A stretch of DNA of 64,000 bases from Casuarina equisetifolia. Lineage: Eukaryota > Streptophyta > Magnoliopsida > Fagales > Casuarinaceae. Position numbers and translations under genes: made by a program. Shown here piece by piece: positions 1-11,000 of this stretch (position 1 is its first letter; the number at the start of each line of letters is the position of its first letter). The DNA is taken from assembly GCA_028551475.1 (NCBI GenBank), contig CM052354.1, positions 18,003,258-18,067,257 of the forward strand, read 5' to 3'. The notes under the pieces are model-generated. The model made no database searches. It saw nothing but the letters and a program-made list of their open reading frames with translations, and was not told the DNA's origin.

Positions 1-196
1 CAAAACCCAAATTGTCAAGACTGCAAGAAGAGAGTAAAATCAAATTAGCAGCCAGTTGAAAATTCTAGTTGTGTTTGTTCACAGAGGGAGGTCTTTGACC
101 TTGAGCATTATGTGTGACCAAGAAATATGGATACAAGAAGCAACCCGCACAAGAGGGACTCTGCTGCTGGTCCTCTTTCGTTGCTTAATATCTTAA

Positions 197-705
197 ATGA
201 AAATGCAGTTTCTGCATGTTCTGCTGCTATATCTAGCCCAACTCTTTCTCCTCCAATCTTCTTTGGCAGTTGAGTTCACCGTGGATGGCTGCAATCCTTC
301 AGACCTCTTTGCTCTATAGTAGCTGAACACTGGATTCCCACTTGTTCTCCCTTTCCGTACCTCTTTCACTTTCTCCATCACCCCTCACAAAAATTAACTT
401 CCTGGTCATGGTCTAGTCTTCAACTTTGTGACTTCCATCGGTGTACATGGTGCCTCTTTAGCCCAACATCTGGGCTTCTTGAACAACACCAACGACGGTT
501 ATCCCAACAACCATGTTTTCGGCATTCAATTTGATGTATTTAGAAATTCACAGTTCAATGATATCAACTATAACCATGTTGGAGTTTACGTGAATTCTCT
601 CACTTTTCTGGTTGCTAACAAAGCTGGGATATTGGCTTGAGGACGATAAAAGGAGTGGAGCAATAGTGGAGTACTTCTCAAATAAAAACAAAATAAAATA
701 AAATA
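197..705 (+). pseudogene. Legume-type (L-type) lectin gene fragment, decayed
   Basis: The frame opening at ATG 197 gives a signal peptide (MKMQFLHVLLLYLAQLFLLQ, then SSLA) and the mature start VEFTVDGCNPSDL, which is typical of L-type lectins and lectin receptor kinases. The same frame continues to 640 with the lectin blocks SFTFSITPHKN, LPGHGLVFNFV, GASLAQHLGFLNNTNDG, NNHVFGIQFDVF, FNDINYNHVGVYVNSLT. It is broken: three in-frame stops (two at 317-322, one after PHKN), an apparent loss of about 30 residues after DLFAL, and a one-base frameshift near 630, after which another frame reads YWLEDDKRSGAIVEYF. No kinase domain or transmembrane segment follows. In intact relatives the domain binds sugars or hydrophobic ligands outside the cell. 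Family assignment is firm from the motifs; whether the parent was a receptor kinase or a soluble lectin cannot be told. Confidence 0.78.
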
Positions 706-709
706 AAAA

Positions 710-3700
710 TTAGAATTAGAGTATGAGTACTTCCCGACAAAAAAGTATCCGTAACCTGGGGGAAGCAGACGAGCTGCTCCAATCCACACCAAACGGGCAG
801 GCCAACCTCCCTATCCATCACGTGGCGTGAGGAGAACTTCATGATAACGTAAGATCCGCCACGTGCATTATCCTTCGTTGTTCTTATTTTATTTTATCGT
901 TCTAATGCTAGGATCTTCAACGTGGTTCAAACTTTATATAGTATATTTTTATTTTAAAAAAAAATAGTTGAGAATCCTTTTCTTTTTTTACTTTACTAGT
1001 TAGCTTTAAAGATAAAATACTATTAATCCAGATAATGGATTCTAGAATTTTCTATAAAAGTAAATGCATGGTTTTGGCACATTGTTTGGAAATTTAAAAT
1101 GCGAACTTTTGCATACATTCCAATCGAAACACTCTCATATTGAAAGTGAGATGCTTGAAAAGGTTGCATGTTGCGATAAGTAAGATTACTCAATTTAGAA
1201 ACCTCTTTCCACCTAGAGATGATGGATATTTCAGAATCTTGTTTACTCTTTATTAATCACTTTTATAATGGGATTTGGGATTTAGAAATCTCTTTCCTCC
1301 TCAAGGTGATAGATCTTTCATTTAATATATAAGGCCCATTATATCAAATATAGAAAGACAGAACATTTTGTACAAACCTTATACTAGCGATTTGGCCAAT
1401 ACCTTATAGAACCTTGAATTTTGTGTCCAAAGAGGTTGGGATGATGCTTTTAGACTTTTCGCTATAAAGAGAGGACTTAGAAGATAAGATAAATTTACTT
1501 TGGGGTTGCTAACTAACTAAACACATTAATTAAAATGAGTCAAGATTTATGGGCCATCTACATTATGTTTTAGATAATGTTGAATACTTACTCCTAGCAT
1601 TGTTGTAAATGAAATATCTATGATTCAAATATGGAGTTGATAAACAACAAGGCTAGAAGTAAGAAATTTGTTAGTAGAAAGACAAGAATTGTTGTTGTAT
1701 TTCACTTGAAGTGTAGTGGAAAACTTATAAATGAAGTATGATTACAATATGAATAATGTTTTAAAATATATTTTAATGATAATGAATATTATGTCCAATG
1801 TAAAACTTTAAAAAATGCTTTCTATGTGATATTATATCTTAAGTCTCTCTATTTGTTTTATTTAATTTGCAATTACAAATCATATATGACAAAATGAATG
1901 ACACTAGAATAAGTTTATAATCAATAACACATGATTGAAAATGGATGAATGACCAAATAGTTGTATTATGATAAGGAATTTTCTCAAAGTTATTATAAGT
2001 TCAACTTTAACTTCAACAAATAGATTTTAGAAAATTATATTCCAAAGAGATATAGAATGATATGAGGAAATAAAATCATAATTATTTTTTCAAGAAAGTG
2101 GACAGTAGAAGAATAATTCCTCTACATTTAGGAATAACATGACTATGAAAAATAATCTAACAACTAGTTCAAGGACATTGGTTTGCTTTGTTTATGTAGT
2201 TTATAACGACTGTATATAGTTCATAAGGGATATGCTAAGGTATTAATTCTTATTGCTAGTTGAAAATGAAGTTAATATTGTTAGAAGTACTAAAATTCTA
2301 AACCAAAAACTAAATCTAGAATTGGGGTAAACTTCTTTAATTTGAACAACTTTATCTACACATGTCTTTAGTAATGTTGTATAATCCAAACTATTAACAC
2401 ACCCCTTTACCATGATGGATTACTATTGCTTATCAATCATGCCAAGCTAAATAATAATATAATAGATGACTTCTAAGATGAAGAAAATGATGATGAGAAT
2501 TTTACATCCTTAATATTTCCAACTCCAACTCCTTCGGTTCCATCTCAATAAGCTAGAGAATGGAAGACTAAAGAAATCAAGGAAAGTTATTTACAACCAT
2601 ACACAAAACTTAAAAACAAAAAATCACTCAAAACTGAAAAAGAAAAAAAAAAGGTTTCCATTTTATCAAGAAACTGCCAAATTATTTTAATTTAGTCCTT
2701 GGAGGTTCCGAAGAGTCTTAATTTTAGTCATAAGATGGATGACAATACTGATCTAATTTTTAGTTTAAATGGCAGCTAGTTTGATATTTTAGCAGAACGT
2801 CAATTTGAAAGAAGTAAACTCATTCCATATGCCGACAACAGTGACTATAACCTGACAGGGAGACTACATATTGCAGCGTAAGCACGCTTTTGAAAGCTTC
2901 CCTTTCTTTCCTTTTTTAATGGACCCCAGAGGTGCAGATTTTATGTCGTTGAAAGCCCCCTGCCTTTCCCTGTGGTCCAACAAAAGGATGCCGAAGATAA
3001 GTGCTGCAAAGAAGTAGCTACCACAGAAAAAAGTCTTTGGGGGGATATCAAGGTTAACTAAGTTCATTTCACTTAAACCTAAAACTAATATTTGGGTTCT
3101 TGTAGGAATGAAACCCTGCTATGCGTAACTCCATGTTTATAGTGACCAATTTCATCTTAAAAAGCCGACTTTGATTGAGAAAAGTAATTAATATAAGAGA
3201 AATCCATTACATTATTATTGAGCTTCATTTCCCTTAAACTAGAATCAACATTTAAGCCTATAAACCATCATCCCTGCCATGGTTCTGAATCATGACAAGT
3301 ACAACACAGCCCCATCTTCCCAAACCTCATTCTTTTTGGCTTTTGCAGAGTGGGGAAAGAAGCAAATTTCTTTTTGGGTTTTGCTTGTCTCCTTCTCCTG
3401 GCCTGTTTGCTCCGTCTTCGTCTCACTATTTCAAACAAACCCCACTCCCCCACACCCCCTCCCACATGTCGTACACGGTGCTCTGTCCTTATCAAGCGGT
3501 GTTTCGACCTGAGAAAACAAGACATGAAAGAAACTCAAATCTTCAATATCACGTGTTTGTGTCGAATTAAGTTATGTATAATCAAAGTTCAAACATGTAA
3601 TGGTTGTCAAAACTGGCGTCTGGCGCTGCTGAGGTCCGCAGGGGGGGAGTGAATGCAGCCCCAAATGGATTAAATCGTGATTGACGAGGACTGTGGAACT

Positions 3701-4490
3701 CGAGGTGCTTGGGTCAAATCTATAATCATTCTTGGGTTACAACTAAATGTAGTGAAAAAAAAAGCTTCCACTTCATACTATGCAGGATACGTGACTGCTG
3801 GGGGCTGAATTCAAGGAGAGAACCCCACTGCGAGCAAAGAGAGGACAAATAAACAATGGCGTGTTCTTGGAAAATCGTGATAAGACTATTAAAACATTGT
3901 TTACTTAATATAGACCGCACTATGTCCCATTGTTTAATCGCAAATTCTGAATCTTTCGTTACAAAACCATGCCCAGAGGGCCGGAATCTACATCTTTATT
4001 GGAGTGGATTGATTCTTTATTGAACTCTCAGTGATTGATTTACCTTGGCTTGTGGGCTCTAAACTAATCTAAATTTCTAGTTTGGGAAAGAAAAGATGAT
4101 CCTTTCCACACCCACTTTTCATCATACTGTTGGTTTATTCCCCAGAGAATCACGTTGTATTTTTGAGATTTTTTTATGTAAAAGTGCACCAAGTTCGTTT
4201 CGAGTTGCTCGCGGGCTACAAATAAACATGTCATGTTTCTTGAGGACGTGGTTGAGCCACGTACGTTGTATGGAATAAAGCGGGAAGATAACGAAGGTGT
4301 TCAAAGATTGGCCTCAGAAGCTGCGGGGACGGCAATTAATATACGTCACCACCCAATAAGGGTACAAAGAAGTTGAAGGAAAATTGGTTTTTTTTTTTTT
4401 TTAAATAAATAAATTTTCATAAATGGTCTGCGTCTTTTGCAGGGAGATTTTTTTTTAAAATTTTTTTTATTTTGTGCGGAAAAACCGTGG
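710..4490. other. Intergenic DNA, AT-rich, no supported gene
   Basis: No reading frame here has recognisable protein motifs. The stretch 1450-2560 is strongly AT-rich and has faint coding-like patches with many stops on the + strand, which could be a very old retroelement remnant, but no domain can be named. The part from about 3270 onward is the upstream region of the SPA gene. Short frames overlapping on both strands at 3270-3650 look like chance frames in a slightly GC-richer patch. Confidence 0.5.
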
Positions 4491-4494
4491 GGAA

Positions 4495-5047
4495 TTTTAT
4501 AAGGCCCTGGAGCGTGTATGTGGTTGTAAAGAACTGCTACTAAAGTTATGTTGTGTGGTTCTGTTGCAAGGGATGGCCTAGCAGAAACAGTAGATCCTCT
4601 CTTAGTGGCACAGGTACTGCCATCTTTCTCTCTCTCTCCCTCCCCCTCGTACGGCTTATGTGTTTAAGGTCTGTTAGGCTTTCTTTACTTCCAAGAGTTT
4701 TTTCGATTTTTCTTTGATAGTGCTGCATGTGTTGTTTGGACCTAAGAATTGATTGAATGCTCGTATAATTTTATTGGCGGTGATTATGCATCTGTTGTTG
4801 CCTTTGCTGAAATCCGTTTACTGAAGTACATTACTTTTGTGTCCGGCAGGATCTTTGTCATTGTATTTGTCCAGCTAGTGTTGATCTTGATGAAAAGTTA
4901 GGTCTCTTTATATGCTTGGACTGCTAAAATGAGTTTTTGATTCAAAATGGTGATGAAGGTAGTGAGAGACTGCAATAGAAGTCGGAGAATTCCGCCATTT
5001 CTTGGATGTGTATGTTCTGGTCTTCATGCAGCTCTAGGCGGATAGCA
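4495..5047 (+). promoter_or_regulatory. SPA core promoter, 5' UTR with probable intron and upstream ORF
   Basis: TTTTATAAGG at 4495-4504 is a plausible TATA box. A transcript starting around 4530 would carry a donor CAG|GTACTG at 4613/4614 and an acceptor CCGGCAG ending at 4849, giving a 5'-UTR intron of about 236 nt with a CT-rich start. The second leader exon holds very short upstream frames and one longer uORF, 4947-5045 (32 codons plus stop), which ends two bases before the main ATG at 5048. These sites are inferred from sequence signals only. Confidence 0.42.
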
Positions 5048-8000
5048 ATGGAGGGTTCATCTGAGTCTGCTTGGCAACAGTCCGATAGTACTAGGGGATT
5101 GAATAGTTCTGGAGTCTCAGACAGAAACCGGAGGGTTCTTCGAGCCAGCAGAACTGGCTTGTTTGGTGATGCATCAAAGGATTCCGTACTGGGGAAGGAG
5201 AGAGGCAGGATTGTGTCGGCTTATACTGATCATCTCAGAAACCAGGGTTTGTCTGGAGTTTGTGAGGATGAGGTTGCGGTTGGCCCTTTTATCCGTGCCA
5301 TAGAATGGGGTGATGTAAGTTTGAGGGAGTGGTTGGACAAGCCAGAACGGTCTGTTGATGTCTTGGAATGCTTGCACGTATTCAGGCAAATTGTCGAGAT
5401 TGTTAACGTAGCACATTCCCAAGGAATTGTTGTTCATAATGTGCGGCCTTCCTGCTTTGTGATGTCCTCTTTCAACCATGTCTCCTTCATTGAGTCTGCT
5501 TCTTGTTCGGATTCTGGGTCTGATTCTTTGGAGGATGGATCGAATGGCCAAAATGTGGAGATTAAGAATTCGTCCTCTTCCTATCCACATGGTATGAATC
5601 AAAAAGAAAGTAGCTTAGGAAGTGAAGATTTTCAATCAGGGACGACACCAGCTAATACTTTATCAGACACTACTTGCATGCAGTCAGGCTTAGTCCATGC
5701 AGCATGTGTAGCATTAACGGAAGGGACTGAAGAAAGTAAAGGCAAAAATATGGGGAAAGATGAAGAGGTAGAAGAAAAGAAGCAATCATTTCCAATGAAA
5801 CAGATATTGCTCATGGAGACCAATTGGTACACTAGTCCGGAGGAGGCTGCTGGTTCTCCAAGTTCCTGCGCCTCAGACATTTATTGTTTGGGGGTTCTTC
5901 TCTTTGAGGTTCATAAAGAAACTCTCAAGTCCTGTCAAATGTTCAAATTTTTAGAATAGGGTTTTCAGATTTTGTTTCCTTTATTTCATCCTTCTACCAA
6001 AAGTACATGTTCAGTTATATGCCTGTTTTATATATGTTTTCCTTCTTTTGGCTAATGGGATAGTTCTAACTTCCACAGTTATTTTGTCCATCAAATTCGA
6101 GAGAAGAAAAATGGAGAACTATGTCTAGTCTGAGACATCGAGTTCTTCCTCCTCAGCTGTTGCTGAAGTGCCCAAAAGAAGCTTCGTTTTGCTTATGGTT
6201 ACTTCACCCTGAGCCAAGTAGCCGACCGAAAATGGGGTAATTTCTACTAACAAATTTCCTTTTGCATAGCCATGCCTCCTTTTCCTGCCTTTTATGTCTC
6301 ATCACTTCTGTGTTTGACATACTAAAAAGGAAGATACATGGTGAAGATCTTTTGAATTAGAGAGGAAACTGGGGACTAGAACAAGAAAAATGTTTATAGT
6401 CTTTTGTTGTGTAATGATATACAAAGATAAAATGTATAATCTAGTAATGTTTAACAGACATGTGACTGGATTTGGAATTTTTTTTCTTTTTGCATCAGAC
6501 TTAGCAATTCTTTTTACAGTTTTGTGGCTTTAAAATCATGTTAAACTTTGATGGTTGGGGAATGAGCTATATAGATTGGGGATGGTAATTCAATGATCAA
6601 ACATGACAAGAAGGTAAAGGACAGTTGTTAATTTTTGCTAGATGAACGAGCTTGGATTGCATGCTTAAAGGACAGTTTACTTGTAAGTTATTAGTAGATG
6701 AACTACCTTTACATTTGGGTGAATAATTCACCATATTTTGATGAATATCTTGTTTGAGTTTAGATTGAATAACTGTCCCTCCTTATTAGAATATCAACTC
6801 CCTGGCATTATAAGAGAGATTTTCAGCAAACTATAACGCTTGTGTGTGCATAATCTGAAAACATGTAGTAATTATTCATATGCAACTTGTTATTTTATGT
6901 TTGTGTTTCAACCTTTTAAACTCCTCTCTTTTTATTAGTGGATTATTGTGATCACTTCATAAGTTTCTTTTCTCTGAAAGGAAATCAGTTAACTTGTCTC
7001 AGATCATGTATTAGTGGCTTATTGTGATCACTTCATAGGTTTCTTTCAACTGAGAGGAAATCAGTTAACAACTCTCAGATCATGCCTTTGGGTGAATAAT
7101 TCACCATGTTGTGTGGAATATCTTGATTCACTTTTGATTAAATAACTGTTGAGCAATCAGTTAACTCCTTTCAGATCATGCATTTGGGTGAATATCACTA
7201 TATTTTGAGGAATGTCCTGCTTGACCTTTAGATTGGATAATTCTCTCTCAGATTTAGAATATGAACATCCATCAACTCCCTTACGTTAGAAGGGAGAATG
7301 CCAGAAAATTGGAACGCTTGTGTATATAATCTGAAAGAATGTAGTAGATCTTCACATGCAACTTGTTCTGTATGTTCGCATTTCAACTTTTCAAACTCCT
7401 CTCTTTTACTGATGGCTTATTGTGATTACTTTATAAGTCTGTTTTCTTTGAAACGAAATCAATTAACTCCTTTCAGATCATGCATTTGGGCTTGTAAGTC
7501 ACCATGTTTTGAGGGATATCTTCATTGACTTTAGATTAAATAACTGCGGTGTAATCAATTAAATTCCTTTCAGATCATGCATTTGGGTGAATATCACCTT
7601 GTTTTGAGGAATATCTTGACTTCATATTGAATAAGTATCTCTTCTCTTTAGCATATCAACAATCAATAAACTCCCTTGCATTAGAAGAGAGAATGCCTGC
7701 AAATTCGAATGCTTGGGTGCACAATATGAAGCAGTAAAATTTCACATGCAATTTCACATGCATTTCTCTATATCCATCTTTTAACTCCTTTCCTTTTATT
7801 GGTGGCTGATTGCGATCACTTCATAATTTCTTTCCTTTGAAAAGTATCGATAAACTCTTTTTGGATGAGGGATTTGGGTATGTAATTCACCATATGTCAA
7901 AAAATAATTTTGTTTGACTCTAGATTAGATAACTGTCTCTCCTTTTTAGAGTATCAACTTTTAAACTCCTCTTTCATTGGTGGCTTATTTTGATCACTTA

Positions 8001-11000
8001 ATAAGGTTCTTTCCTTTGAAAAGTAACAAATAAACTCCTTCCCCTTTATTCGATTGCTGTTGGTAGCTTCTTTACATGAAAGGGTAATTAATGAGAATAT
8101 CTCAGCCTATGTAGTGTTCATTTATTTTGCTGTTGCATTTCAGGAAGCTCATACTAGCTCACAAATTTTTCCGTATTCAATCTGCTAGTGTAGGGACTTA
8201 TCACCATGGAATCAGCACTTGTTAAGAATAATGATGCTGACATATCTATGTATTTTATTTGCCTGTATTGAACTTTATTGGACTAAATTGTCATGGCCTT
8301 ACTTTCTATGCCACATGTAACAGCGAGTTGTTGGAGAGCGATTTCCTCAGTGAACCAAGAGATGATTTAGAAGAACGTAAAGAAGCAGTTGAGCTTAGAG
8401 AAAAAATAGAGGAGCAAGAATTGTTGCTAGAATTCCTTTTGTTTATGCAACAAAAGAAGCAAGAAGCTGCTGATAAGTTGCAAGATTCCATTTCTTTTTT
8501 ATGTAATGATATTGAAGAAGTTATGAAGCAGAAAATTATGCTTAAAAAGAAGAGTGGCTCCTGCCCTGAACTGAGCAAGGATGACCATTTAGTTTCAAAC
8601 CTCCCATTGATGAACATTGTTGATAGTGATGATTCTACCTGCTCAGGGTCTAGAAAGCGATTTAGACCAGGACTCCTGAACCAGAATATAGAGGAATGTG
8701 ATGATAATCTAGTTGATTCTGAGAAGTCAGATACACTTGGTGAACATAATGGAAGCTTTCTTTCAAAGAGTTCTCGGTTAATGAAGAACTTCAAGGTATT
8801 GGAATCTGCTTACTTTTTGACAAGATGCAGGCCGATCAAGTCCTCAGGGAAACCACTGAGTAGACATTCACAGATAAGTAGTGACGGTAAGGAGTCTATT
8901 GTTGTAAATGAAAGAAGTTCCGTTAATAATTTCACATCAAAAAAGCTGCACAATGAGGGTAGACAAAGTGGTTGGATAAATCCATTCCTTGAAGGTTTGT
9001 GCAAGTATCTGTCTGTCAGTAAGTTAAAAGTTAAGGCAGACTTGAAGCAAGCGGATCTGTTAAATTCTTCCAATCTTGTATGCTCTCTTGGTTTTGATCG
9101 GGATGGAGAGTTTTTTGCCACAGCTGGTGTAAATAAGAAAATTAAAGTATTTGAATGTGATGCAATAATGAATGAAGATCGTGACATACACTATCCAGTT
9201 GTTGAAATGGCTAGTAGATCAAAGCTAAGCAGTATATGTTGGAACGGTTATATCAAAAGCCAAATTGCTTCAAGTAACTTTGAAGGCATAGTGCAGGTAG
9301 TTATAAACTCACTCTCCATTCAATTGCTTTCTTTCCTTTTACTTTGTATTGACTCAGCTACTTATCATACCCAGGTATGGGATGTGACAAGAAGCCAAGT
9401 ACTAATGGAAATGAGAGAGCATGAGAGACGTGTATGGTCCATAGACTTCTCAACAGCAGATCCAACAATGTTGGCTAGTGGGAGCGATGATGGATCTGTT
9501 AAGCTATGGAGTATCAATCAGGCAATTGTACTTTTGCACTTGGTGGATGTCAGCTTTCAAACTAAACGTACTGCAGTCATATCATTGCATGATGTGTGTC
9601 TTCATTTCTGGATGTATGATAAGTTTTTCTCTTACCTGGGTTGCTACTGCAGGGAGTCAGCATTGGTACCATCAAAGCAAAGGCAAATGTCTGCTGTGTT
9701 CAGTTTCCCCTGGATTCTTGTCGTTCCCTTGTATTTGGTTCAGCAGATCATAGTATATATTACTATGATCTCCGTAACTTGAGAATTCCTCTGTACACAT
9801 TAACTGGACACGAGAAGACTGTGAGTTATGTCAAATTTGTAGATACAATGAATATTGTTTCTGCATCCACGGATAACACGCTGAAGCTTTGGGATTTGTC
9901 AACTTGCACATCTCGGATTGTTGAATCTCCGCTCCAATCATTCACTGGGCATATGAACATTAAGGTAGATTCACTCATCAGAGTATATTGGGCACTTACA
10001 TTCATATGAAATGAAATACTGTTCTCCACATTGACTTATTTAGTTGTTTTAAATTATCTTTTTATTATTGATGTTGGTGCAAGCAACTCACAACATAAGA
10101 GAAGAAGAAAAAAGAACAGATCAGGAAATGTGAATTAATTAAAAAATTATGGTCTAGCAAGGCATTGGTACAGTAACACCACCAAAAGTTGAACCAAAAC
10201 AAAGAAAAGAAAAATTTAGTGATACAGATTAAAATTTAGTGGTTTTTGGCCACCTCAATCACTGTAATTCCTGAAAGCTTTTAGAGGTCTCTACCAACAT
10301 TGACCATTTGTGATTGTACTTCTTGGGCAGAAATATTTTGGGTGGAAGACTTAAATTAAGTATGGTTTTCTACTGAATGGATATGTTGTTCACCAAACTA
10401 GCATGTTATGTACAGGAATCATACATGACACTTCGGCATAAGTCTTTTCTTTTCAGTATCATTTTTCTACTGCAAAACCTCAGTCTATCTATATATATGT
10501 GGATCATTGTTATCCAACACGAGTGCGCTGGACCCCCCTGAACTCCACCAAGCAGGATTGGTTGAGGTAGATACTTGGTTTAGCGATTTCCTGAGAAAAG
10601 CTAGGGTTGCCAATTGCAAGTCCGTCGTTTGTTTCTCAACAGTGGCCTCTTTATGCTGACATGAATGTCAGGACCTAAGAGAGTTTAGACAGCCTTGGGC
10701 TTTGGGTAATTAATATTAGGACTATGGGTTTGCTTTTAGAACCAAAGTGAACACTGCAGGCAAAATTGGGCTTTGACTGTTTCACACCCTAGATGTTATT
10801 TAAAGGAAATAATAATTAAAACTTAATTATCTAGAAAACCCAACAATAATATAAAACCTAGTATTAAATACCCAAAGCCCAAGCCTATCTTAACTGTCTT
10901 GGGTCCAGACAATGAATTTAGGATCATATCCAAACCTTCCCTCCTGCTTTGGTGGAATTGATGCTTGGTAATACCTCGTTTTTGGGTCGTGGAAGATGAT

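Noticed and set aside
1450-2560. Possible ancient retroelement coding region
   Set aside because: Only faint coding-like texture and acidic phrases; no domain or paired repeat could be named.
3268-3652. Four overlapping frames of 77-100 codons on both strands
   Set aside because: They overlap in several frames, have Pro/Ser-rich or low-complexity content and no domain; best explained by a base-composition patch upstream of SPA.
5174-5602. 142-codon minus-strand frame
   Set aside because: It is the antisense shadow of SPA exon 1, which is clearly the coding strand.
8259-9782. A single 507-codon gene on the + strand
   Set aside because: This frame runs through two introns; WD40 family junctions and splice sites show it is SPA exons 3 and 4 plus intron sequence.
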